Shown piece after piece: positions 1-8,690 of a DNA stretch of 64,000 nt. Numbering within the stretch: the stretch's first letter is position 1; the number at the start of each line of letters is the position of its first letter. A program made the position numbers and the translations under genes. Source of the DNA: Lyngbya confervoides BDU141951 (GTDB lineage Bacteria > Cyanobacteriota > Cyanobacteriia > Thermosynechococcales > Thermosynechococcaceae). Location: the NCBI RefSeq assembly GCF_000817775.3, contig NZ_JTHE03000009.1:27232-91231 (forward strand). The letters are read 5' to 3'. The notes under the pieces were generated by a model. It was not told the DNA's origin, did not search any database, and saw nothing but the letters and a program-made list of their open reading frames with translations.

Positions 1-1
1 T

Positions 2-115
2 CGCATCAAGGTGCTGTTTCGAGTGGATGCGCAGCGGATCTTAAGAATGACCGTGGAAGATTTGCTCACCCAAGAAACCCTGCTGGACAATCAGGTGGTG
101 GCAGCCCTGAGTTAA
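2..115 (+). CDS. C-terminal end of an Hsp70-like protein (partial)
   Basis: An open frame runs from the window edge to a TAA and gives 37 residues (RIKVLFRVDAQRILRMTVED and a short tail ending VVAALS). The pattern 'RVD.QR.LR.TVEDLLT' resembles the C-terminal end of cyanobacterial DnaK-like Hsp70 family proteins as I remember them. The tail is too short to prove the family. The start lies outside the window. Confidence 0.4.
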   Translation, partial: RIKVLFRVDAQRILRMTVEDLLTQETLLDNQVVAALS

Positions 116-142
116 GGCGAACCGCAGAAGCGTTACATCCCT

Positions 143-162
143 AACCCCCTCAGCGGGTTTTT
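143..162 (+). terminator. Possible rho-independent terminator
   Basis: AACCC (143-147) pairs with GGGTT (155-159) around a 7-nt loop and runs into TTTTT. The stem is only 5 bp, so this is a weak call. It lies 28 nt after the stop of the Hsp70-like gene. Confidence 0.4.
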
Positions 163-374
163 GTCCTTCAGGTCCATAAAAATTAATAATGGGGGATTCC
201 GTGAACGGATGATTTTCAGGGTTCCCCGGTCTGATAGGATTGAAAATTGTTAATTAACTTACGCAATACGGCATTTCATAAGGGCTTGAGGTTTTCAAAT
301 TTTAGTCTCTTGGCTTGAAATGTATCCAGATGAGTAATTGATCGGCAAAATCAGCACTTGGGAGGAACGAGCAC

Positions 375-1418
375 GTGGACAATGTCATCGGACTAGAGAT
401 TATTGAGGTCGTCGAGAAAGCGGCGATCGCTTCCGCTCGATGGATGGGAAAAGGTGAGAAAAACACCGCAGACCAAGTGGCTGTTGAGGCAATGCGTGAG
501 CGCATGAACCAAATTCACATGCGCGGCCGCATCGTGATTGGGGAAGGCGAGCGCGACGATGCCCCCATGCTCTACATCGGCGAAGAAGTGGGGATTTGCT
601 CCCAGCCCAATGCAGCGGAGGTCTGCAGTCTGGAGGAACTGGTGGAAATCGACATTGCCGTGGACCCCTGCGAAGGCACCAATCTCGTTGCCTACGGTCA
701 AAACGGGTCAATGGCCGTCCTTGCCATTTCCGAGAAAGGCGGCCTATTTGCTGCCCCTGATTTCTATATGAAAAAGCTGGCCGCCCCTCCGGCTGCCAAG
801 GGCAAGGTGGATATTAACAAGTCCGCCACGGAAAACTTAAAAATCCTCTCTGAGTGCTTAGACCGAGCCATTGAGGACCTGGTGGTGGTGGTCATGAAGC
901 GCGATCGCCACAACGAGCTGATTCAAGAAATCCGCGATGCCGGTGCTCGGGTAGCGCTCATCTCCGACGGCGATGTCTCCGCCGCCATTTCCTGTGGGTT
1001 TTCAGGGACTAACATCCACGCCTTGATGGGAATTGGCGCCGCACCAGAGGGAGTCATTTCTGCAGCGGCCATGCGGGCCCTGGGCGGACACTTTCAAGGT
1101 CAGCTCATCTACGATCCTGAGGTGGTCAAAACCGGACTGATTGGAGAGAGCAAAGAGAGCAACCTGGCTCGCCTGGCGGAGATGGGTATTCAGGATCCCG
1201 ATCGCGTCTACTCCGCTGAAGAGCTGGCCTGTGGAGAAACCGTTCTATTTGCCGCCTGCGGAATCACCAATGGAAACCTTATGAAGGGGGTCCGCTTCTT
1301 TTCCGGCGGTGCCAGAACCCAGTCGTTGATTATTTCCACCCAGTCTAGAACCGCCCGATTTGTTGACACCATTCACATGTTTGACGACCGCGACGGCCGT
1401 GCCCTTCAGCTAAACTAG
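375..1418 (+). CDS. glpX: Fructose-1,6-/sedoheptulose-1,7-bisphosphatase, class II
   Basis: The 347-aa product matches the GlpX-type bisphosphatase of cyanobacteria (F/SBPase). It dephosphorylates both fructose-1,6- and sedoheptulose-1,7-bisphosphate in the Calvin cycle and gluconeogenesis. Visible signatures are [11 protein letters not shown] near residue 56, the metal/phosphate segment [12 protein letters not shown] near residue 97, and [18 protein letters not shown]. The start is GTG at 375, preceded by GGAGG at 361-365 with 9-nt spacing. Length is typical for the family. It is followed by a strong terminator at 1429-1462, so it is probably monocistronic. Confidence 0.96.
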   Translation: MDNVIGLEIIEVVEKAAIASARWMGKGEKNTADQVAVEAMRERMNQIHMRGRIVIGEGERDDAPMLYIGEEVGICSQPNAAEVCSLEELVEIDIAVDPCEGTNLVAYGQNGSMAVLAISEKGGLFAAPDFYMKKLAAPPAAKGKVDINKSATENLKILSECLDRAIEDLVVVVMKRDRHNELIQEIRDAGARVALISDGDVSAAISCGFSGTNIHALMGIGAAPEGVISAAAMRALGGHFQGQLIYDPEVVKTGLIGESKESNLARLAEMGIQDPDRVYSAEELACGETVLFAACGITNGNLMKGVRFFSGGARTQSLIISTQSRTARFVDTIHMFDDRDGRALQLN

Positions 1419-1428
1419 ATAATCAGCC

Positions 1429-1462
1429 ATTCCCCGAAGCCCTTTGCCCTTCGGGGAATTTT
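1429..1462 (+). terminator. Rho-independent terminator of glpX
   Basis: ATTCCCCGAAG (1429-1439) and CTTCGGGGAAT (1449-1459) form a perfect 11-bp stem with a 9-nt loop, followed by TTT. It starts 10 nt after the glpX stop codon. Confidence 0.9.
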
Positions 1463-1545
1463 GCGTCCAAAGGCGGCTTGACCCTGGGCTGCTTTTGTGA
1501 TCCCCCCTCAGGGACCGCTCGATTCAATCAGCTAAGGGTTCCGGT

Positions 1546-1567
1546 TTTTTAGAGAATTTTTAGAGAA
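1546..1567 (+). repeat. 11-bp tandem duplication upstream of hemA
   Basis: TTTTTAGAGAA occurs twice with no gap (1546-1556, 1557-1567), 34 nt before the hemA start codon. It belongs to the set of gene-edge duplications described in the findings. Confidence 0.85.
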
Positions 1568-1601
1568 TTAATTTAAGCAGCATCTTCGTTAGGGAGGAGA
1601 G

Positions 1602-2900
1602 ATGAATATTGCAGTTATCGGGTTAAGTCATAAGACTGCGCCCGTCGAGATTCGAGAGAAGCTGAGCATTCCGGATGACGCCAAGGAACAGGCCACCACC
1701 CAGCTGCGCAGCTATTCCCATGTGGAAGAAGTTGCCGTCTTGAGCACCTGCAATCGCCTTGAAATTTACACCATCATTCAAGATACCGAACACGGAATCC
1801 GCGAGATTACCCAGTTTCTCGCCGATTGGAGTCACCTGCCCCTGGCCGAGTTGCGGCCCCATTTATTTATCCTGCTGCATCAAGACGCCGTGATGCATCT
1901 GATGCGGGTCGCCTCTGGATTAGACAGCCTAGTGCTGGGTGAAGGGCAAATTCTTTCCCAGGTTAAGCAAACCCATAAGATGGGGCAGCGCTACAAGGGC
2001 ACAGGTCCCATTCTAGAGCGCCTGCTCAAGCAAGCCATCTCAGCCGGCAAGCGAGTGAGAACCGAAACCAGCATTGGGACAGGAGCCGTTTCCATCAGCT
2101 CCGCTGCCGTTGAGCTAGCCCAGATGAAAAGCGAGGATTTAACCGCATGCCGCGTAGCCATCATTGGGGCCGGAAAAATGTCGCGGCTGCTGGTGCAGCA
2201 CCTATTAAGTAAGGGAGCCAACCAGATCACCATCTTAAATCGATCCCTCAAGCGAGCCGAGGAACTAGCCCGGCAATTTAAGGACGCCTCCCTGGTTCTG
2301 CAACCTCTGACGCAAATGCAGGTGATCCTGTCTGAGTCGGATCTGGTGTTTACCAGCACCGGGGCTACCGAACCCATTCTCAACCGTCAAACCTTGGAGC
2401 CGGTCGTTTGTCATAAATCGAGATTTATGGTGGTGGATATCTCAGTCCCGCGCAACGTCCACAGCAATGTGGCGGAATTAACCCAGGTGCAGGCCTTTAA
2501 CGTAGATGACCTGAAGGCCGTCGTGGCTCAAAATCAGGAGAGTCGGCGTCAAATGGCCATGGAGGCCGAAGCCCTGCTAGAGCAGGAGTTGGAGTCCTTT
2601 GTCGTTTGGTGGCGATCGCTAGAGACCATTCCCACCATCAGCAGCCTGCGCAGCAAGATTGAAACCATTCGTGAACAGGAGCTAGAAAAAGCCCTATCGC
2701 GTCTGGGAAGCGAGTTTGGAGAAAAACACCAGGAGGTCATTGAGGCCTTGACTCGCGGCATTGTGAACAAAATTCTGCACGACCCCATGGTGCAGTTGCG
2801 AGCCCAGCAGGATATTGAAATGCGTCAGCGGGCCATGCAGTCCCTCCACCTGCTGTTTAACCTCCCAACCAAACCCAACCAGTTTTCCTCGAAGGTTTAG
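1602..2900 (+). CDS. hemA: Glutamyl-tRNA reductase
   Basis: This 432-aa enzyme reduces glutamyl-tRNA(Glu) to glutamate-1-semialdehyde with NADPH. It is the first committed step of tetrapyrrole (heme, chlorophyll, bilin) synthesis by the C5 pathway. The catalytic motif STCNRLEIY places the nucleophile at Cys50. A Rossmann segment [13 protein letters not shown] follows near residue 185, and the C-terminal helical dimerisation domain is complete. The ATG at 1602 has a very good ribosome site (GGGAGGAG, 1592-1599). hemC follows 103 nt downstream on the same strand, so these two steps of one pathway are clustered. Confidence 0.97.
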   Translation: MNIAVIGLSHKTAPVEIREKLSIPDDAKEQATTQLRSYSHVEEVAVLSTCNRLEIYTIIQDTEHGIREITQFLADWSHLPLAELRPHLFILLHQDAVMHLMRVASGLDSLVLGEGQILSQVKQTHKMGQRYKGTGPILERLLKQAISAGKRVRTETSIGTGAVSISSAAVELAQMKSEDLTACRVAIIGAGKMSRLLVQHLLSKGANQITILNRSLKRAEELARQFKDASLVLQPLTQMQVILSESDLVFTSTGATEPILNRQTLEPVVCHKSRFMVVDISVPRNVHSNVAELTQVQAFNVDDLKAVVAQNQESRRQMAMEAEALLEQELESFVVWWRSLETIPTISSLRSKIETIREQELEKALSRLGSEFGEKHQEVIEALTRGIVNKILHDPMVQLRAQQDIEMRQRAMQSLHLLFNLPTKPNQFSSKV

Positions 2901-3003
2901 CAGCCCCTAGATCCAGACCGTGGACCTGAAATTCCGGCCTCCCGCCAGGTCTCTACTGCAGGTTCTCCATTGATCGACTCACTCAATTGTTTCTTCATTC
3001 TCC

Positions 3004-3957
3004 ATGACTACCGCAACTCGCACTGTTCGGATCGCCTCTCGTAAGAGCCAGCTGGCCCTGGTTCAGACCCACTGGGTTCAGGGGGAGCTGGCAAAGCTCT
3101 ATCCAGAGATTACCTTTGAGGTCGACACCATGAGTACCCAGGGCGACAACATCCTGGATGTGGCCCTGGCCAAAATTGGCGACAAGGGTCTGTTCACTAA
3201 GGAGCTTGAGGTGTCCATGCTGCGTCGGGACTCCGATCTTGCCGTCCATTCCCTCAAGGATCTACCGACCCATCTTCCAGAGGGACTGATGCTTGGAGCA
3301 ATCACAGAGCGAGAAGACCCCGCGGACGCCTTGGTGGTCCATGCCTCGTTTCAGCAGTATCAGCTAGCCACCCTGCCCGAGGGAACCATTGTGGGAACGT
3401 CTTCCCTACGGCGGCTAGCCCAACTGCGTCACCACTATCCCCACCTGGAATTCAAGGATATTCGCGGCAATCTCAACACCCGGCTAGCCAAGCTGGATTC
3501 TGGGGAATTTGACGCCATTGTTTTGGCCGTTGCGGGTCTGAAGCGCCTGGGGTTTGGCGATCGCATTCATGAGGTTCTGCCCCCGGAGGTTTCACTCCAT
3601 GCCGTGGGGCAAGGCGCTCTGGGCATCGAATGTCGAACGGAGGACCCAGAGATTCTTCAGCTGATTAAGGGCTTAGAGCATCCGCCTACGGCCTATCGCT
3701 GTCTGGCCGAACGTTCATTTCTCCGGGAACTGGAGGGAGGATGTCAAGTTCCCATTGGGGTCAATACCACCCTCACCGGAGACAATTTAACCTTAACGGG
3801 AATGGTTGCCAGCCTCGACGGGCAGCGCCTCTTGCGTGACTCGGTCACCGGATCTGCCACGAAGGCTGAAGATCTGGGTATCCAGCTTGCCGATAGGCTC
3901 AAGGCCCAGGGTGCAGGAGAAATTCTGGCGGAAATCTTTGCCGAAGCGCGACCGTAG
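3004..3957 (+). CDS. hemC: Porphobilinogen deaminase (hydroxymethylbilane synthase)
   Basis: The 317-aa protein polymerises four porphobilinogen units into hydroxymethylbilane. Seen in sequence: the N-terminal [14 protein letters not shown], the middle [16 protein letters not shown] and the segment GGCQVPIG, whose Cys (about residue 247) holds the dipyrromethane cofactor in this family. The chosen ATG at 3004 has no clear Shine-Dalgarno sequence. The gene is 8 nt upstream of a sugar kinase and probably co-transcribed with it. Confidence 0.96.
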   Translation: MTTATRTVRIASRKSQLALVQTHWVQGELAKLYPEITFEVDTMSTQGDNILDVALAKIGDKGLFTKELEVSMLRRDSDLAVHSLKDLPTHLPEGLMLGAITEREDPADALVVHASFQQYQLATLPEGTIVGTSSLRRLAQLRHHYPHLEFKDIRGNLNTRLAKLDSGEFDAIVLAVAGLKRLGFGDRIHEVLPPEVSLHAVGQGALGIECRTEDPEILQLIKGLEHPPTAYRCLAERSFLRELEGGCQVPIGVNTTLTGDNLTLTGMVASLDGQRLLRDSVTGSATKAEDLGIQLADRLKAQGAGEILAEIFAEARP

Positions 3958-3965
3958 CCCCACCC

Positions 3966-4958
3966 ATGGGTCAGGTGATCTGCCTGGGAGAAGCCCTGAT
4001 CGATCGGCTCGCCACTGAATCCGGTGCCGCGCCCTCAGCCCTTCGAGCCTGGCACGATTTTCCAGGGGGGGCACCCGCCAATGTGGCCTGTGCTCTCCAG
4101 CGCCTTGGCACCCCTAGCGCATTTTTAGGGTGCATTGGCACAGATTCAGCCGGGAATCATCTGGTCTCAGTGCTTGAACATTATGGTGTCAATCTCCAAG
4201 GCCTCCAACGCCATCAAACCTATCCCACTCGTCAGGTTTATGTGACGCATAGCCCGGAAGGCGATCGCCAGTTTTTAGGGTTTGGAGCCTTCCGCGAATT
4301 TGCCGATCAGCAGTTTCAAGCCTCCCGGGTGCCGCGCCAGATCCTGGAAGCGGCAGACTATCTAGTGCTGGGGACATTAATGTTCGCTTCCCCCTCTGGG
4401 CGGCAGTCCAGCTTAGATCTTCTAGCCACTGCCCGCCAGCAGGGCGTGGAATGCTTTTTAGATGTGAACTGGCGACCGATGTTTTGGTCCCAGCCCGCAT
4501 CCGCGATCGCAATCCTTCAGACCCTGTTACCCCAGGTGGACTATCTAAAGCTCTCCAGTGAAGAAGCCGATTGGCTATGGGGTAGCCAGGATCCCGGAAG
4601 CATGGCAGCCGATCTCCCCCATCTACAGGGAGTGTTCGTGACGGCAGGATCCCAGGGCTGTCGCTACTGGCTGCAGGGTAACACCGGATCCATGCCCGCC
4701 TTTCCCGTATCCTGTGTGGACAGCACCGGGGCAGGAGACGGGTTTGTGGCAGGCTGTCTCCATCGGCTCTCTCAACTCCAAACCTCCCTGGTCGACAACC
4801 CGCAACAGGCCGAGGATTTAGTCCGCTATGCCAGCGCAGTGGGCGCCTTAACCACGCTTCAGTTAGGGGCGATCGCGGACCACCCCACCGCCGCAGATGT
4901 GGCACAATTTTTATCAGCCCAGCCTCCTGGCCACCGCGATCGCCCCATGGACCGCTAA
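3966..4958 (+). CDS. PfkB-family carbohydrate kinase (fructokinase-like)
   Basis: This 330-aa ribokinase-family protein has the N-terminal substrate motif FPGGAPANVACALQRLG and the C-terminal signature DSTGAGDGFVAGCL, with the catalytic Asp in GAGDG. The overall form is closest to bacterial fructokinases (fructose to fructose-6-phosphate), but the sugar cannot be fixed from sequence alone. It lies 8 nt after hemC in the same direction. Two GCGATCGC octamers lie in its last 100 bases. Confidence 0.85.
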   Translation: MGQVICLGEALIDRLATESGAAPSALRAWHDFPGGAPANVACALQRLGTPSAFLGCIGTDSAGNHLVSVLEHYGVNLQGLQRHQTYPTRQVYVTHSPEGDRQFLGFGAFREFADQQFQASRVPRQILEAADYLVLGTLMFASPSGRQSSLDLLATARQQGVECFLDVNWRPMFWSQPASAIAILQTLLPQVDYLKLSSEEADWLWGSQDPGSMAADLPHLQGVFVTAGSQGCRYWLQGNTGSMPAFPVSCVDSTGAGDGFVAGCLHRLSQLQTSLVDNPQQAEDLVRYASAVGALTTLQLGAIADHPTAADVAQFLSAQPPGHRDRPMDR

Positions 4959-4977
4959 CGCATTCAAAGAGTGTCGG

Positions 4978-5009
4978 TTTTGTTGAGTAGATTTTTTGTT
5001 GAGTAGAGT
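4978..5009 (+). repeat. 16-bp tandem duplication
   Basis: TTTTGTTGAGTAGA is repeated with a period of 16 (4978-4991 and 4994-5007). It fills most of the gap between the sugar kinase stop and the next start. Confidence 0.8.
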
Positions 5010-5026
5010 CTTTATTGCCCCTCGTT

Positions 5027-5395
5027 ATGGTTTCGGAAACGGACAGTCCAGGGTCCCACAGCCCAGCCGCGCTTCAACATCCCCTCCCCTGCGGAACCAT
5101 TGTGCAAAGTCCCGGTTTCCAGTTCAGCTACCGGATTATGGGTCCCTGCTGCCGTTTATACGACCGCGAACAGCTTCCCTGGCCCTGCTGTCGCCTGCAG
5201 TGGCGAGGCAAGGAACCCAGCTGGCGCCGCATTGGCCGGCGGTTTATTGTGGATTTAGCCACCAAACGCTATCCCTCCTATAGCGTGGAACTCATTGGGT
5301 ATCCAGCTACCCCCGATCCGATGGTTTTAACGCTTTATACCCAGCGCCTGTCCCCGCAGCAGCAAAGCTGGTGGCATGACCCAAGACCCCGATGA
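5027..5395 (+). CDS. Small hypothetical protein
   Basis: A 122-aa reading frame from ATG 5027; a TTG at 5015 would add four residues. The middle part (about residues 40-105, from FSYRIMGPCCRLYDRE to VLTLYTQRLS) looks like ordinary folded protein with many aromatic and charged residues, and I have the impression of a conserved cyanobacterial family, but I cannot name a function. No membrane segment or signal peptide is visible. A CC pair occurs twice (GPCCRLY, WPCCRLQ). There is no clear ribosome site. Confidence 0.5.
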   Translation: MVSETDSPGSHSPAALQHPLPCGTIVQSPGFQFSYRIMGPCCRLYDREQLPWPCCRLQWRGKEPSWRRIGRRFIVDLATKRYPSYSVELIGYPATPDPMVLTLYTQRLSPQQQSWWHDPRPR

Positions 5396-5448
5396 GCCCC
5401 TGGCCTCTCCCCACCTGCCCTCTGTTGATCCATCCCATTCTTAAAAGT

Positions 5449-5473
5449 AAAAACCCGCTGCTAGAGCGGGTTT
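5449..5473 (-). terminator. Rho-independent terminator of ssrA
   Basis: On the minus strand AAACCCGCT pairs with AGCGGGTTT around a 5-nt loop (5451-5473 in window coordinates) and continues into further T residues. It lies 57 nt beyond the mature 3' end of tmRNA. Confidence 0.85.
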
Positions 5474-5529
5474 GAGGGATGTCTTGAGACATCTTTTGGT
5501 GAGATCGACTGAACGAGATCACTTCATAG

Positions 5530-5910
5530 TGGAGCTGACGGGAGTCGAACCCGTGTCCGCCCTAGCTATTAGTGCCTTATTCTTTCACAGGCTTAGCTCT
5601 GCAAATCCCGCAAAGCGAGGAACACCCCTTAACCCGGGTGCGAGGCTCTCTGGTTAAGGTCTTTGCCCTAGGATGAGCCAGAACTATCCTAGAGCGCATC
5701 CGTTAGGGGTTATCCGTAACTCTTAACGGAGTCGAGCTACAGATGCTCAAAACCTAGAGGGTTTTAGGCTGCTACAGGAGCTGCCTTACGAGCGAAAGGA
5801 TAGATGTTGTTTGCATCTATTGATGATTGAGCCTTGGATTAGCGAGAGGAGACTCACTCTCGGCCTGCATAAAGCTACGTTCACTAACACGTCGAAGCCG
5901 TGACAGCCCC
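5530..5910 (-). ncRNA. ssrA: Transfer-messenger RNA (tmRNA)
   Basis: One-piece tmRNA, about 381 nt, which rescues stalled ribosomes by adding a degradation tag. The 5' end GGGGCTG (5910-5904) pairs with the 3' CAGCTCC, and the T-arm segment GGTTCGACTCCCGTC is intact. CCA is not encoded. The tag frame runs from 5814 down to 5764 and encodes ANNIYPFARKAAPVAA then TAA; with the alanine carried by tmRNA itself the tag is AANNIYPFARKAAPVAA. Cyanobacterial tags share ANNI..FAR; the Tyr at position 5 replaces the Val I would expect. Promoter and terminator are both visible. Confidence 0.97.
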
Positions 5911-5923
5911 ATGCACTGACTCT

Positions 5924-5929
5924 ATTATA
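5924..5929 (-). promoter_or_regulatory. -10 box of the ssrA promoter
   Basis: A perfect TATAAT on the minus strand lies 13 nt upstream of the mature tmRNA 5' end. Transcription would thus begin about 7 nt before the mature end, which fits 5' trimming by RNase P. No convincing -35 box stands at 17-nt spacing. Confidence 0.7.
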
Positions 5930-6101
5930 CAGTCCCCCAAAACAATGGGGTAGGGCCTTGGCGCCACGGTTCTCACTCTGAGGAAAAACCGGCAGCAGTT
6001 GGCTACCGGCGCAGCAGGCCGCTAAGCTGGCAATAGGCGTTGAGCCATCTAGTCCGCCGGCCATGCAGGGGAGAGAGTCTGGCAATGAGAACATCTTCAT
6101 C

Positions 6102-6131
6102 ACTGAGATAGGCAAAACTGAGATAGGAAAT
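6102..6131 (+). repeat. 15-bp tandem duplication carrying a ribosome site
   Basis: ACTGAGATAGG is repeated with a period of 15 (6102-6112, 6117-6127). The second copy supplies the AGG that stands 6 nt before the ATG at 6134, so the duplication has doubled a weak ribosome-binding site. Confidence 0.8.
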
Positions 6132-6133
6132 TT

Positions 6134-7225
6134 ATGAACTTCAGGTCCACCGCTGCGTCAGAACTCAGTCAGAAAATGGCGACCCTCATGGCCCACCTCT
6201 CTGACCACGAGCATGGCAAACTCATTCAGCGATCCCTTAAAACGTTGATCGATCTCTCGGAGCAAGATTTAGACCGACTGGACTGGAAAATTCTCAGCGC
6301 AGCCCTGCAGGACATGGCGCGGGGATTTGAGGTCTTCCATCCCTATCGCCACACCCGTAAGGTAGCCATCTTTGGGTCCTCTCGTCTCACCCCCACTAGC
6401 CAGGCGTACCAGATGGCCGTCCAGTTCGCCCAAGCCATCATTGAGCGAGGTTTCATGGTCATGACCGGGGCTGGGGGAGGAATTATGGAGGCGGGCAACG
6501 CTGGGGCAACCGCGGAGCATTCCTTTGGGTTGAACATTCAACTGCCCTTTGAACAATCCACGAATCCTTATATTGCGGGCGATGCCAAGCTCATTGACTT
6601 TAAATATTTTTTTACGCGAAAGCTGTTTTTTCTGCGGGAGACGGATGCCATAGCGGTGTTTCCAGGAGGCTTTGGGACACTGGATGAGGCCTTTGAATGT
6701 TTGACCTTGGGACAAACGGGCAAGTCTCCTCCTATTCCGGTAGTGCTGGTGGCTCCCCCCGGATCGAACTACTGGCAGGATTGGGACACCTACATTCGCA
6801 CCCATCTGACGGCGCAGCAGCTCATTAGTCCCGAGGACCATCGCCTCTATTCGGTAACCGATAGCGTGGAGCAAGCCTGTAACGAAGTTGCGAATTTCTA
6901 TCGGGTTTATCACTCCAGCCGCTACGTGGGCGATCGCTTTGTGATTCGGCTCAACTGTGCCATCTCCGATACGGTGGTCGATCGCTTGAACCAGGACTTC
7001 CAGGACATTTTAATTTCCGGGGCGATTCAAAAAAGCGACGCGCTATGGGAGGAACGGAGCCAATCCGAGCCTCAACCCAAGCAGGATATTGATCGCACCG
7101 AAAGCTTACCGAGATTGGTTTTCCACTTCAACCAGCGCGATCACGGACGCCTCTACCAGCTGATTTCCCAGCTCAATGATCTAGAAAGCCTGGAAGCACC
7201 CGCTTGCCATCCGGAACGAAAATAG
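6134..7225 (+). CDS. LOG-family (TIGR00730-like) nucleotide-binding protein
   Basis: This 363-aa protein has the family hallmarks GAGGGIMEAGNAGA near residue 115 and PGGFGTLDEAFECLT near residue 177 (PGGxGTxxE). LOG proteins are nucleoside-5'-monophosphate phosphoribohydrolases; plant and some bacterial members release cytokinins. This one is longer than the roughly 200-aa core. It has an N-terminal extension of about 75 residues and a C-terminal one of about 110, as in the long bacterial subgroup. The specific substrate cannot be deduced. Confidence 0.85.
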   Translation: MNFRSTAASELSQKMATLMAHLSDHEHGKLIQRSLKTLIDLSEQDLDRLDWKILSAALQDMARGFEVFHPYRHTRKVAIFGSSRLTPTSQAYQMAVQFAQAIIERGFMVMTGAGGGIMEAGNAGATAEHSFGLNIQLPFEQSTNPYIAGDAKLIDFKYFFTRKLFFLRETDAIAVFPGGFGTLDEAFECLTLGQTGKSPPIPVVLVAPPGSNYWQDWDTYIRTHLTAQQLISPEDHRLYSVTDSVEQACNEVANFYRVYHSSRYVGDRFVIRLNCAISDTVVDRLNQDFQDILISGAIQKSDALWEERSQSEPQPKQDIDRTESLPRLVFHFNQRDHGRLYQLISQLNDLESLEAPACHPERK

Positions 7226-7338
7226 CAGGCGATCCGATCTTCCGAGGCAGAACCAAGGCGCCTGTTATTTTGAGCTATTTTCCGGTGGGCTTAGGATTAG
7301 AGCAGTGTAAGATAAAAGGTTGTACGTGACGCAGTCAA

Positions 7339-8634
7339 TTGATAGAACGTTATACGCTGCCCGAGATGGGCAATCTCTGGACGGATGAATTTAAGCTGCA
7401 AACTTGGCTAGAGGTTGAGGTTGCCGTCTGCGAAGCTCAGGCAGAACTGGGAAAGATCCCAGCCGAGGCGGTGGCAACCATTAAGGAAAAAGCTCAGTTT
7501 GACGTTCAGCGGGTCCTGGAAATTGAAGCTGAAGTGAAGCATGACGTCATTGCCTTTCTCACCAATGTTAATGAGTATGTCGGCGATGCCGGGCGCTACA
7601 TTCACCTGGGCATGACCAGCTCCGACATGCTGGATACCGCTTTGGCGGTGCAGCTAGTGGCCGCGACCGACATTCTGCTCAAGCACCTTGACCGACTCAT
7701 TGAGGCCCTGCGCACCCAGGCCCGTAAGCACAAATTTACGGTGATGGTGGGCCGCAGCCACGGGATTCACGCCGAACCCATCACCTGGGGATTTAAGCTG
7801 GCTGGCTGGCTGGCGGAAATGCTGCGCAACCGCGATCGCCTGACTGACGCCAAACAGGACATTGCCGTAGGCCAAATTTCCGGGGCCGTGGGCACCTATG
7901 CCAATATTGACCCGGCCATTGAGGAGCTAGCCTGTGAAAAGCTAGCCCTGATGCCGGATACGGCTTCAACCCAGGTGGTCTCGCGCGATCGCCATGCCTA
8001 TTACCTAGAGGTGCTAGCGGTCATTGCAGCCTCCATCGAACGCTTTGCGGTTGAAATTCGCAACCTGCAGCGCACCGACGTCCTGGAAGTGGAAGAATTT
8101 TTCTCTAAGGGTCAGAAAGGGTCTTCCGCCATGCCCCACAAGCGGAATCCGATTCGCTCAGAGCGGCTAACGGGGCTGGCCCGCCTAATCCGAGGCTATG
8201 CCATGACCGCCCTGGAAAATGTCGCCCTTTGGCATGAGCGCGATATTTCCCACAGCTCGGCAGAGCGGGTCATTCTTCCCGATGCTACGATTTTGCTGCA
8301 TTTCATGCTGGTTGAAATGACCGATCTAGTGGAAAAGCTGTCGGTCTATCCGCAAAACATGCTGAGAAATATGAATGTCTATGGAGGGGTTATTTTCAGT
8401 CAGCGGGTCTTGCTGACGCTGGTGGATAAGGGCATGAGTCGGGAAGAGGCCTACGCAGTGGTCCAAGAAAACGCCCACCAAGCCTGGAACAAGGATGGCG
8501 GCAACTTTCGGGCGTTCCTAGAGGCCGATGAGCGGGTGCAAGGCATCCTCAGTAATGCAGACCTAGAGACTTGCTTTGATCCGCAGCACCACCTGAAGAA
8601 TCTAGAAACGGTGTTCAAACGCCTCGATATTTAG
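7339..8634 (+). CDS. purB: Adenylosuccinate lyase
   Basis: The 431-aa enzyme cleaves SAICAR and adenylosuccinate in purine synthesis. The fumarase/aspartase signature GSSAMPHKRNPI is intact, as are HLGMTSSDMLDTA and GRSHGIHAEP. Start is TTG at 7339: the product then begins MIERYTLPEMGNLW, exactly where PurB proteins begin, and no ATG lies nearby upstream. The stop codon lies inside a 15-bp tandem duplication (8626-8655). Confidence 0.96.
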   Translation: MIERYTLPEMGNLWTDEFKLQTWLEVEVAVCEAQAELGKIPAEAVATIKEKAQFDVQRVLEIEAEVKHDVIAFLTNVNEYVGDAGRYIHLGMTSSDMLDTALAVQLVAATDILLKHLDRLIEALRTQARKHKFTVMVGRSHGIHAEPITWGFKLAGWLAEMLRNRDRLTDAKQDIAVGQISGAVGTYANIDPAIEELACEKLALMPDTASTQVVSRDRHAYYLEVLAVIAASIERFAVEIRNLQRTDVLEVEEFFSKGQKGSSAMPHKRNPIRSERLTGLARLIRGYAMTALENVALWHERDISHSSAERVILPDATILLHFMLVEMTDLVEKLSVYPQNMLRNMNVYGGVIFSQRVLLTLVDKGMSREEAYAVVQENAHQAWNKDGGNFRAFLEADERVQGILSNADLETCFDPQHHLKNLETVFKRLDI

Positions 8635-8655
8635 CCCGGAGATATTTAGCCCTGA
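8626..8655 (+). repeat. 15-bp tandem duplication over the purB stop codon
   Basis: GATATTTAGCCC is repeated with a period of 15 (8626-8637, 8641-8652). The first copy contains the last two purB codons and the TAG stop. The second copy is untranslated, so the gene end itself was duplicated. Confidence 0.85.
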
Positions 8656-8690
8656 TCTTGGAGCAGCCCGTGCCCTGATCCGGTTACAGC

